Below, piece after piece: positions 1 to 5,448 of a DNA stretch of 8,875 nucleotides. The position numbers were made by a program, and so were the translations under genes. This DNA is from JAICJR01 sp036491015 (lineage in GTDB: Bacteria; Actinomycetota; Thermoleophilia; Solirubrobacterales; Thermoleophilaceae). A model generated the notes under the pieces. That model was not told where the DNA came from. It saw only the letters and a list, made by a program, of their open reading frames with translations, and made no database searches. Position 1 is the first letter of the stretch. The number at the start of each line of letters is the position of its first letter. The stretch spans positions 1 through 8,875 of the forward strand of contig DASXCV010000370.1 of the NCBI GenBank assembly GCA_036491015.1, given 5' to 3'.

Positions 1-854
1 GCCGCTTCCTGCGCCTCGAGCGCCTGCGCCTGCGCGCGGGCCTTCTCGTCGGCCTCGCGCTGCGCGGCCTCGCGGGCGGCAGCCTCCTCGGCGTCCCGCT
101 TGGCGCGCTCCTCGGCCTGCTGGCGCTCCTGCTCCTCGCGCTCGCGGCGCGCCGCCTCCTCCTCCGCCCGGAACGTCATGGCGCGCTCGGCCACGACGTC
201 GCCGATCGCATCCACGATCACCTTGCAGGAGCGAATCGCGTCGTCGTTGCCAGGGATCGGATAGGCCACGCCCTCGGGGTCCACGTTCGTATCCACGAGC
301 CCGATGATCGGGATGCGCAGGCGCTCGGCCTCGCGCACGGCGATCACCTCGGTCTTGAGGTCGACGATGAACACCGCGTCCGGTGTGCGCTGCATGTCGC
401 GCACGCCGCCGAGGTTCATGTCGAGCTTCTCGCGCTCGTTGATCGCCTTGATCCGCTCGCGCGTGGGCAGCAGCTCGAGCGTGCCGTCCTCGGTCCAGTC
501 CGTGAGCTGGTGCAGCCGCCGGATGCGGCGGTTGATCGTCTGGAAGTTGGTGAGCAGACCGCCCAGCCAGCGCTGGTTCACGTATGGCATGCCGCCCTTG
601 CTGGCGGCGTCCTTCACGGCGTCGCGGGCCTGCTTCTTCGTGCCCACGAACAGCACGGTGCCGCCGCGACTCGCCACCTCGGAGGCGAAGTCCTGGGCCT
701 GCTGCAGCAAACGCTCGGTCTGCTGCAAGTCGATGATGTGGATCCCGCCGCGCTCGCCGAAGATGAAGCGGCGCATCTTCGGGTTCCAGCGGCGCGTCTG
801 GTGACCGAAGTGCACACCGGCCTCCAGCAGCTCCTTGATTCCTACCTGAGCCAC
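1..854 (-). CDS. rpsB: 30S ribosomal protein S2 (C-terminus off the left edge)
   Basis: Ribosomal protein S2 binds late to the small subunit near the head-body junction and is needed for S1 binding and initiation. The protein starts MAQVGIKELLEAGVHFGHQT, followed by the family hallmarks RRWNPKMRRFIFGERGGIHIIDL (about 21-43), VGTKKQARD (70-78), QRWLGGLLTN (94-103) and IGLVDTNVDPEGVAYPIPGNDDA (184-206). The start is GTG at 854-852, chosen because MAQVGI is the usual S2 N-terminus and an AAGGGAG ribosome-binding site (866-860) sits 5 bases upstream. The conserved core ends near residue 228. After it comes a tail of at least 54 residues (231-284, continuing beyond the window) made almost only of Ala, Glu, Arg, Gln, Lys and Asp, probably one long charged helix. 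E. coli S2 is 241 residues, so this is a lineage-type extension. The stop codon is not visible. Confidence 0.97.
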   Translation of the reverse strand, partial: MAQVGIKELLEAGVHFGHQTRRWNPKMRRFIFGERGGIHIIDLQQTERLLQQAQDFASEVASRGGTVLFVGTKKQARDAVKDAASKGGMPYVNQRWLGGLLTNFQTINRRIRRLHQLTDWTEDGTLELLPTRERIKAINEREKLDMNLGGVRDMQRTPDAVFIVDLKTEVIAVREAERLRIPIIGLVDTNVDPEGVAYPIPGNDDAIRSCKVIVDAIGDVVAERAMTFRAEEEAARREREEQERQQAEERAKRDAEEAAAREAAQREADEKARAQAQALEAQEA

Positions 855-899
855 AGATGCTCCCTTGTCGTTTGGTACTGGCGGCCCGGAGGCTTCTCA

Positions 900-942
900 G
901 CACGGACCCGGCTCGTGCCGGGCAGGGCGTGCGTCAGCGCAC
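900..942 (-). promoter_or_regulatory. Structured region upstream of rpsB, possible mRNA leader
   Basis: Two perfect hairpins lie in the 134-base gap between the divergent rpsB and NTF2-like genes: GTGCG-TCAG-CGCAC (929-942) and CCCGGC-TCGT-GCCGGG (907-922). A third pairing, GCACG (900-904) with CGTGC (914-918), would exclude the second, so two alternative folds are possible. In an rpsB transcript these would lie about 50-90 bases before the start codon. S2 genes in some other bacteria carry autoregulatory leaders. That this is one is inference. A TATGCT hexamer on the minus strand (976-971) could be a -10 box, but I see no good -35. GC-rich DNA produces short palindromes readily. Confidence 0.3.
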
Positions 943-988
943 CGGGGTAGTGGTGGATTTGCCGCGTCAGAGCATAGAGAATGACGCG

Positions 989-1342
989 ATGACCCCATCG
1001 AACGCGGACACCGTACGGCAGGGCTTCGAGGCAGTGACCCACGGTGACCTCGGCGCGATCACGGAGCTCCTCGACCCCGATGTGAAGTGGCACGGAGGCG
1101 ATCCCGCCTCCGGCTGTCAGAACAAAGACGAGGCACTCCACCTCATCGAGCAAGCGCTCGCAAACGGCCGCGTGGGCGAGCTCGTCGACGTGATCGAGGC
1201 GGCGGGCGGCCAGGTCGTGGTCGTGATGCGCCCACCAGGCCAAACGGACCTGAGAGCAAACCTGAGCACCTTCAGAGACGGCAAAGTGGTCGAGATGGTG
1301 GCGTATGAATCGCCAGAAGACGCCCTGGCCGCCGCTTCCTGA
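989..1342 (+). CDS. NTF2/SnoaL-like small protein
   Basis: A 117-residue protein with the look of the NTF2-like (SnoaL/ketosteroid isomerase-like) fold: an N-terminal helix (NADTVRQGFEAVTHGDLGAITELL, about 5-28), the typical strand DPDVKWHGG, a helix with KDEALHLIEQAL, and closing beta strands (VVVVMRP, ANLSTFRDGKVVEMVAYES). Members form cone-shaped dimers with a hydrophobic pocket. Many are uncharacterised and some are isomerases, hydrolases or ligand binders, so no reaction can be assigned. The start is the ATG at 989, with a weak GAGAA 8 bases upstream. The frame is open back to 857, but those extra residues are Arg-rich and unlike the fold. The gene is divergent from rpsB and convergent with rluD, with no operon partner. 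Its codons look slightly less GC-biased than those of neighbouring genes. Confidence 0.82.
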   Translation: MTPSNADTVRQGFEAVTHGDLGAITELLDPDVKWHGGDPASGCQNKDEALHLIEQALANGRVGELVDVIEAAGGQVVVVMRPPGQTDLRANLSTFRDGKVVEMVAYESPEDALAAAS

Positions 1343-1349
1343 CGAGCCG

Positions 1350-1377
1350 GTCAACGGTCAACCGTCAACCGTCAACG
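1350..1377. repeat. Four-copy 7-bp tandem repeat (GTCAACS)
   Basis: Four head-to-tail 7-base units GTCAACG, GTCAACC, GTCAACC, GTCAACG start 8 bases after the stop codon of the NTF2-like gene. Only the last base varies (G or C). On the minus strand each unit contains TTGAC. It may be a slippage-prone microsatellite or a cluster of protein-binding half-sites. Nothing in the sequence decides this. Confidence 0.85.
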
Positions 1378-1380
1378 CGA

Positions 1381-1399
1381 GAATCGGCGAAGCCGATTT
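1381..1399. terminator. Hairpin in the convergent gap after the NTF2-like gene
   Basis: AATCGGC (1382-1388) pairs perfectly with GCCGATT (1392-1398) across a GAA triloop, extendable by one G-T pair. On the plus strand it is followed by TTTC rather than a long T run, so it is a weak candidate terminator for the NTF2-like gene. On the minus strand it would be a second hairpin after the rluD terminator. Confidence 0.45.
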
Positions 1400-1400
1400 C

Positions 1401-1430
1401 AAAAGAAGACGAGGCGGCCCGAAGACCGCC
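1401..1430 (-). terminator. Rho-independent terminator of the proC-yggT-lspA-rluD operon
   Basis: Read on the minus strand, GGCGGTC-TTCG-GGCCGCC (1430-1413) forms a 7-bp stem, with one G-U pair, closed by a C(UUCG)G tetraloop, a very stable loop type. It is followed by the pyrimidine-rich TCGTCTTCTTTT (1412-1401). It lies 17 bases after the rluD stop codon, a good position for an intrinsic terminator of this operon. Confidence 0.75.
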
Positions 1431-1447
1431 CCGCTCCGTTCTTATGT

Positions 1448-2389
1448 TCAGTCTCCGTCTGGCCCTTCGGAGACTGGCTCCCGTCGGGCTAAGCCGAGCG
1501 TGCGACTTAGGTCGACGGGTAGTTTGGACTCGCAGCGGAGATATGCCCCCGTATTCGGGTGCTGAAACCTGAGATATCGCGAATGTAGGAATTGGCGCGT
1601 TAACCCAAGCCGGTCGCCAGATTTTCCGCCTCCATACTGGAAATCTCCGCAAACCGGGTGACCGATCGCCTCCATATGGGCTCGGATTTGATGGGTCCGC
1701 CCCGTCTCCAGCGTGACCTTCAAAAGCGAGGTCCGCGGCAGCTCCTCCTCGACCTCGAAATGCGTGCGCGCCTCGCGCGGCGCGTCGGTGCGGGTGGAGA
1801 TCAGCTTGCGCGCCACGCGGTCGCGCCCCACGGGCGCGTCGATCGTCCCGCTCCGCGCCGGGCGGCCGTCCACGAGCGCCGCGTATTCCCGCTCGAGCTC
1901 GCGCGCCCGGATCAACTCCTGCAGCGCCCGGTGGATCGGCTCGGACTTGGCGACCACGAGCAGCCCGGAGGTGTCGCGGTCGAGCCGGTGGACGATGCCC
2001 GGGCGCAGCGGATCGCCGCCCGCCGCCCCGCGCGCGGCCAGCGCCTGGGACAGCGTGCCCGTGGCGTGACCCGCCGCGGGATGCACCACCACGCCCGCGG
2101 GCTTGTCCACCACGAGCAGGTCGTCGTCCTCGTAGACCACCTCGAACGGCACGCCCTCGCCGGCGGCCGGATCCGCCGGGTCGGGCGGCGGCTCCATTCG
2201 CGCCTCCACGCTCTCGCCGGCCGCCAGCGTGTGGCTCTTGGGCCGAACGCGCCCGTCCACGGTCACGAGCCCAGCGTCGATCAGGCGCTGAGCCTTCGCC
2301 CGCGAGCCCACCGCCGGCTCGGCGGCGAGGCGTACGTCGAGGCGCTTGCCGCCGTCCTCAGGTCCCGCGCTGAAGCGGACCTCGTCCAT
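1448..2389 (-). CDS. rluD: RluA-family 23S rRNA pseudouridine synthase (RluD-like)
   Basis: A 313-residue RluA-family pseudouridine synthase, which isomerises uridines in 23S rRNA (helix 69 for E. coli RluD, about 326 residues). An S4 RNA-binding domain occupies about 13-75 (SRAKAQRLIDAGLVTVDGRV). The catalytic domain starts near 82 with VVYEDDDLLVVDKPAGVVVHP and carries the signature HRLDRDTSGLLVVAK (134-148), with D137 as the expected nucleophile. Later motifs are REYAALVDG, GRTHQIRAHMEAIGHPVCGD and LHSRYLRFQHP. The ATG start shares one base with the lspA stop (TGATG) and is preceded by AAGGG, suggesting coupled translation. Roughly the last 95 codons (below about 1730) are visibly less GC-rich than the rest and include two TTA codons (1603-1601, 1492-1490). 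A 9-bp hairpin (1449-1476) overlaps the stop codon. Exact target specificity is inferred from the lspA-rluD context. Confidence 0.92.
   Translation of the reverse strand: MDEVRFSAGPEDGGKRLDVRLAAEPAVGSRAKAQRLIDAGLVTVDGRVRPKSHTLAAGESVEARMEPPPDPADPAAGEGVPFEVVYEDDDLLVVDKPAGVVVHPAAGHATGTLSQALAARGAAGGDPLRPGIVHRLDRDTSGLLVVAKSEPIHRALQELIRARELEREYAALVDGRPARSGTIDAPVGRDRVARKLISTRTDAPREARTHFEVEEELPRTSLLKVTLETGRTHQIRAHMEAIGHPVCGDFQYGGGKSGDRLGLTRQFLHSRYLRFQHPNTGAYLRCESKLPVDLSRTLGLARREPVSEGPDGD
1449..1476. other. 9-bp hairpin overlapping the rluD stop codon
   Basis: CAGTCTCCG (1449-1457) pairs perfectly with CGGAGACTG (1468-1476) across a 10-base loop. It spans the last eight or so codons of rluD and part of the stop codon (1450-1448). 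No T run follows on the minus strand, where the next bases are AACATAAG. It may protect the transcript end or support the terminator just downstream. On the plus strand it could stop read-through from the NTF2-like gene. Confidence 0.6.
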
Positions 2390-2856
2390 CAGCCCTTGGC
2401 TGCCGCGGACGGCTCAGGCGCGCCCTCGATCACCCAGAGCAGGATCAGGACGCCGACCACGACGCAGGAGTCCGCGACGTTGAAGGCGGGCCACAGCCGG
2501 GGGTCGATGAAGTCGGTGACAGAGCCCATCCGCGCGCGGTCCGCGAGGTTCCCGAGCGCGCCGCCGAGCAGCAGCCCCACCGGCAGCCAGAGGTGCGGCG
2601 TGTTCGAGCGCAGCACGAAGTAGACGACGAGCGCCCCGAGTGCGAGCCCCGTGAGCGCCGCGAGGATCGCCCCGCCGCCGGCGAGCGCCCCGAAGGCCAC
2701 GCCCTTGTTGTGCGCGTTGGTGATGTCGAGGATCCCCGCCATCACCGTGCGGCTCTCGCCCGGGAACAGCTCGGCGCGGACGATCGACTTGGTGAGCTGG
2801 TCGGCCACCACCACCAGGCCGGTCACGATCAGCGCCCTTCTCCAGGAAGGGATCAC
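2389..2856 (-). CDS. lspA: Lipoprotein signal peptidase (signal peptidase II)
   Basis: A 155-residue integral membrane aspartyl protease that removes signal peptides from prolipoproteins after lipidation. It shows four hydrophobic segments (about 6-23, 52-68, 71-83 with flanks, 130-144) and the family motifs: DQLTK near 19-23, NAHNKGVAFG (47-56), GGALGNLADR (98-107), VTDFID (113-118) and FNVAD (125-129). The catalytic dyad is expected to be D115 and D129. Length is normal for the family (about 160). The start is GTG (2856-2854), directly abutting the TAG stop of yggT, with only a weak AGGG upstream, so translation is probably coupled to yggT. The stop overlaps the rluD start by one base. The lspA-rluD pairing is common in many bacteria. 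Confidence 0.96.
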   Translation of the reverse strand: MIPSWRRALIVTGLVVVADQLTKSIVRAELFPGESRTVMAGILDITNAHNKGVAFGALAGGGAILAALTGLALGALVVYFVLRSNTPHLWLPVGLLLGGALGNLADRARMGSVTDFIDPRLWPAFNVADSCVVVGVLILLWVIEGAPEPSAAAKG

Positions 2857-3162
2857 CTAGCCCTGGACGAGCCCGACGATCAGCTGACGGAGCACGAGCA
2901 GCACGATGATCGCGACCATCGGGCTGAGGTCCAGCCCCCCGCCTCCGAGGCGGACCATCGGCATGAAGCGCCGGAAGACGTTCAGATACGGGTCGGTGAC
3001 CTCGCGAACGAAATTCAGGACGATGTCGAGCCAGCGGGAGTAGGGCAACCTGGGGATCCAGCTCAGCAGGACGCGTATGAAGATCAGGACGAAGTAGACG
3101 ATGAACAGCGTGTCGATGTAGTTCGCCACGTCCACGCGGTCGATGGCCAGCGGCACGAGCAT
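2857..3162 (-). CDS. YggT family small membrane protein
   Basis: A 101-residue YggT-family protein. It has two membrane segments, about 15-37 (ending in the conserved FIRVLLSWIP) and about 79-99, joined by a loop with the family signature DPYLNVFRRFMP (57-68) and a Gly run before LDLSPMVAIIVLLVLRQL. YggT proteins are widespread, usually near proC, yggS and sepF or division genes. Roles in osmotic tolerance and in envelope or photosynthetic-membrane assembly have been proposed, but the molecular activity is not settled. The ATG start shares one base with the proC stop (TGATG), and the stop directly abuts the lspA start, so the gene is embedded in a translationally coupled operon. Confidence 0.93.
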   Translation of the reverse strand: MLVPLAIDRVDVANYIDTLFIVYFVLIFIRVLLSWIPRLPYSRWLDIVLNFVREVTDPYLNVFRRFMPMVRLGGGGLDLSPMVAIIVLLVLRQLIVGLVQG

Positions 3163-3920
3163 CAGCGCTTCCCTCCATCGACGACGGCCGTCACGGCGTC
3201 GTGGAAGGCCGCACGCAGCCCCGCGCGCTCGAGAGCCTCGAGGCCGCGGGCGGTCGAGCCCCCGGGTGATGTGACCCTGCGGCGCAGCCCGGCGGTGTCA
3301 TACCCCGTCTCGCGCAGCATCGTCGCCGTGCCGGCGAGCGTTTCCACCGCCATCTGCGACGCATCCGCGGGCTGCAGGCCGTGCCGGACGCCCGCGTCCA
3401 CCATCGCCTCGGCCACCAGGGCCACGAACGCCGGGCCGCAGCTCATCAGCGCCATCGACGGCTCGATCAGCGGCTCGTCCACCCGCACCACCGTGCCCAC
3501 GCGCTCGAACAGCTCGACGATCTCCGCCTCGGGACCGTCGGCCGCGTGTTGCCCGGGCGCGTAGCAGGACACGCCCTGGCGCACCTCGGCCGGAATGCTC
3601 GGCAGGAAGCGGTATACGGGCACGCCGGGGTAGGCGCCCTCGATGTCCTCCACCTTCACGCCGCCGAGGATCGAGACGATCGCCTTGGCCTTGCCGCCGG
3701 TGGACTGAGCCACGGCGCCGAGCTGGGCGGGCTTGTGGCAGAGGAATACGACGTCGGCGCGCTCGGCCAGCTCCGCGTTCGACCCGACGGCCTCGCCGCC
3801 GAGCTCCTCCGCGAGCGCCTCGGCTTTGCCCGGCACCGCGTCGGCCACGAGCGCGGGCTCGCCGAAGCCGCGCGCCAGCGCGCTCGCCATGTTTCCCGCC
3901 CCGATCAGCCCGATCCGCAT
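3162..3920 (-). CDS. proC: Pyrroline-5-carboxylate reductase family protein
   Basis: A 252-residue cytosolic NAD(P)H-dependent enzyme of the ProC family, expected to reduce 1-pyrroline-5-carboxylate to proline, the last step of proline synthesis. The N-terminal Rossmann motif is MRIGLIGAGNMASALARG (1-18). Further family signs are the HKPAQL segment (62-67, usually VKPQ), SCGPAFVALVAEAMVDAGVRHGL (160-182) and the C-terminal substrate-binding motif VTSPGGSTARGLEAL (216-230). It is slightly short (about 270 is usual). The typical MPNTPA segment is altered to LPSIPA (106-111), so substrate preference could differ. The ATG is the only sensible start at the Rossmann motif, but no strong ribosome-binding site precedes it. 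The gene lies 34 bases after sepF and shares one base with yggT, an arrangement seen in many bacteria (proC-yggT-sepF). Confidence 0.88.
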   Translation of the reverse strand: MRIGLIGAGNMASALARGFGEPALVADAVPGKAEALAEELGGEAVGSNAELAERADVVFLCHKPAQLGAVAQSTGGKAKAIVSILGGVKVEDIEGAYPGVPVYRFLPSIPAEVRQGVSCYAPGQHAADGPEAEIVELFERVGTVVRVDEPLIEPSMALMSCGPAFVALVAEAMVDAGVRHGLQPADASQMAVETLAGTATMLRETGYDTAGLRRRVTSPGGSTARGLEALERAGLRAAFHDAVTAVVDGGKR

Positions 3921-3954
3921 TGGCGCCGAAGGATAGGGGCGCGCGGCCCCTGGC

Positions 3955-4494
3955 TTACGACTGGTTGAAGAAGCCCTTCTCGATCAGCCGAGCGCGCTCC
4001 TCGGCCGACACCTCGACGTTGCGAGGCGTGAGCAGGAACACCTTGTCCGCGATCCGCTGCATGCCGCCGTCGAGAGCGTAGGTGAGGCCGGACGCAAAAT
4101 CGATCAGCCGCTTCGAGAGGTCGGTGTCGCTGCCCTGGAGGTTGAGGATCACCGGGATCGACTCCTTGAACTGATCGGCGATCTGCTGGGCGTCGTTGAA
4201 GTTCTTGGGGATCACGAGGTGAACCTGCACCCCGCTGCCGCCCCGGCCGCCGTTCTCCACCGGGCGCAGCACGCGCGTGCGGCTGCCGGAGCGCGGGGGC
4301 GCGTCCTCGTCCGAGAAGATGTCGTCGATCTCGTCGCGGCGGCGGCGGGATGAGAGCCTGCGAACGTTCGGGCGCTCGCGGTAACGGTCCTCGAGCTCGG
4401 CCTCGGGCTCGGGCTCTTCCTCGTAGTAGCCGTCGTCCTCTTCGGCGAGGCCGAAGTAGACGAGCGCGCGGTGCCAGGTGTCGCGTAGCGCCAT
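3955..4494 (-). CDS. sepF: Cell division protein SepF
   Basis: SepF is a membrane anchor for FtsZ that polymerises at the septum. It is essential for division in actinobacteria, which lack FtsA. The protein has 179 residues. An N-terminal amphipathic helix (MALRDTWHRALVYFGLAE, 1-18) should bind the membrane. A long acidic, Tyr/Arg-containing linker follows (19-88). The conserved SepF domain starts about 89 (VQVHLVIPKNFNDAQQIADQFK) and includes the hallmark VILNLQGSDTDLSKRLIDFASGLTYALDGGMQRIADKVFLLTP (115-157), with the G-D-G-G turn region used in dimer contacts. The C-terminus GFFNQS is typical. The start ATG has only a weak GAAAG upstream. Two adjacent small hairpins end 14 bases before it. 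It is the likely first gene of the transcript running into proC, yggT, lspA and rluD. Confidence 0.96.
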   Translation of the reverse strand: MALRDTWHRALVYFGLAEEDDGYYEEEPEPEAELEDRYRERPNVRRLSSRRRRDEIDDIFSDEDAPPRSGSRTRVLRPVENGGRGGSGVQVHLVIPKNFNDAQQIADQFKESIPVILNLQGSDTDLSKRLIDFASGLTYALDGGMQRIADKVFLLTPRNVEVSAEERARLIEKGFFNQS

Positions 4495-4508
4495 GATGCG
4501 ATCTTTCG

Positions 4509-4535
4509 CCCGCTATGCGGGAAATCCTGCGATTT
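4509..4535. promoter_or_regulatory. Twin palindromes in the sepF/hydrolase divergent gap
   Basis: Two inverted repeats abut exactly: CCCGC-TAT-GCGGG (4509-4521) and AAATC-CTGC-GATTT (4522-4535). They sit in the 75-base gap between the divergent sepF and hydrolase genes. In a sepF transcript they would form consecutive hairpins ending 14 bases before the start codon. As DNA they could be operators. The gap must also hold both promoters. A TTTACA (4533-4538) with TAGCCT (4554-4559) is a poor plus-strand candidate. Function is inference. Confidence 0.4.
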
Positions 4536-4569
4536 ACACGTTACAGCCTTCTCTAGCCTCAGACCACAC

Positions 4570-5400
4570 ATGCAAGACACTGAAAATGCCCAGCAATTCG
4601 AGCTGAACGGCGCTTCCGCGACGCTCCGGGGCGAGCAGGCAGGCGACGGCGATCCCCTTGTGCTCCTCCACGGTTTGACCGCAACGCGCCGCTATGTGGT
4701 GATGGGATCGCGCTACCTCCCCACCCACGGGCGGCGGATCGTGCCCTACGACGCGCGCGGCCACGGCGAGTCCGACCCGGCGTCCGAACCTCGCGCGTAC
4801 GAGTACTCGGACCTCGCGGCGGACCTCGAGAGCGTGCTCGACGGGCTCGGCATCGAGCGTGCCGCGCTCGCCGGCGCCTCGATGGGCGCCCACACGGCGC
4901 TCGCGTTCGCCATCGCGAATCCCGAGCGCGTGTCGGGCCTCGTGCTGATCACGCCCGCATTCGACGGGCGCATCCACGAGGAGGGCCTCGCGGAATGGGA
5001 TGCGCTGGCCGACGGGCTCGCGACCGGCGGCGTGGAGGGCTTCGTCGAGGCGTGGACACCGCCGGCCGACGAGCGCTGGCGGGAGACGGCCACGCTCGTG
5101 GTGCGCCAGCGGCTGGCGCGTCACCGCCACCCGGCTGCCGTCGCGGATGCGCTCAGGGTGGTGCCGCGCTCGCGTCCGTTCGACTCACTGGACCTGCTCG
5201 ACGAGCTGGAGTTTCCCGCCCTCGTGGTCGGGAGCCGCGACGAGGCCGACCCCGGCCATCCGCTCGCCGTGGCGGAGGACTACGCGCAGCGGCTGCCGCG
5301 GGGGCGCCTCATGGTGGAAGAGCCGGGCAAGTCCCCGCTCGCGTGGCAGGGCGCACAGCTCTCGCGCGCGATCGACGAGTTCCTGGCTGAGTCCGGATAG
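4570..5400 (+). CDS. Alpha/beta-hydrolase-fold protein with atypical catalytic His position
   Basis: A 276-residue single-domain alpha/beta-hydrolase-fold protein. It shows the oxyanion-hole motif LLHGLTATR (32-40), the conserved DARGHGES (61-68), the nucleophile elbow GASMGAHTA (102-110, S104) and the acid strand ALVVGSRDEADP (217-228, probably D224). A helical cap lies at about 131-200. In the last catalytic region, where relatives have a GxGHSPxxE-like motif, this protein reads EEPGKSPLAWQG (250-261), putting Lys254 where the catalytic His is expected. It may therefore be a poor hydrolase or use another base. The substrate cannot be predicted; it has no signal peptide and should be cytosolic. 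The ATG at 4570 lacks a Shine-Dalgarno sequence, so a leaderless transcript is possible. The gene is divergent from sepF and convergent with the secreted orphan. Confidence 0.88.
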   Translation: MQDTENAQQFELNGASATLRGEQAGDGDPLVLLHGLTATRRYVVMGSRYLPTHGRRIVPYDARGHGESDPASEPRAYEYSDLAADLESVLDGLGIERAALAGASMGAHTALAFAIANPERVSGLVLITPAFDGRIHEEGLAEWDALADGLATGGVEGFVEAWTPPADERWRETATLVVRQRLARHRHPAAVADALRVVPRSRPFDSLDLLDELEFPALVVGSRDEADPGHPLAVAEDYAQRLPRGRLMVEEPGKSPLAWQGAQLSRAIDEFLAESG

Positions 5401-5402
5401 CC

Positions 5403-5435
5403 GTGGAGCGCCGGGCCGCGTTCCCGGCGCTCCAC
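5403..5435. terminator. Strong 13-bp hairpin between convergent genes
   Basis: GTGGAGCGCCGGG (5403-5415) pairs perfectly with CCCGGCGCTCCAC (5423-5435) across a 7-base loop. It begins 3 bases after the hydrolase stop and lies 14 bases beyond the end of the opposing gene. It is probably a bidirectional terminator. The T run is short (AGTTTC on the plus strand) and absent on the minus strand, as is common for high-GC actinobacterial terminators. Confidence 0.8.
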
Positions 5436-5448
5436 AGTTTCGAGGGTG

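Noticed and set aside
857..988. N-terminal extension of the NTF2-like protein from the ATG at 857
   Set aside because: The added 44 residues are Arg-rich, do not fit the fold and run through the rpsB upstream region. The ATG at 989 gives the usual domain start.
842..1354. Minus-strand open frame (170 codons) covering the NTF2-like gene
   Set aside because: It overlaps the rpsB start and leader and has no family resemblance, while the plus-strand frame matches a known fold.
1350..1377. Short repeats as a CRISPR array
   Set aside because: The units are 7 bases and directly adjacent with no spacers, so this is a simple tandem repeat.
1625..1676. Repeated CGCCTCCATA in rluD
   Set aside because: The two copies encode unrelated peptides of RluD and no larger repeat surrounds them, so it is probably chance.
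1658..2623. Long plus-strand open frame (321 codons) opposite rluD and lspA
   Set aside because: It is Arg/His/Ala-rich without any recognisable motif, while both minus-strand genes beneath it have full family signatures. It is a shadow of high-GC codon bias.
2593..3564. Plus-strand open frame (323 codons) opposite lspA, yggT and proC
   Set aside because: Low-complexity Arg/Asp/His composition, and it crosses three well-supported genes in the opposite strand.
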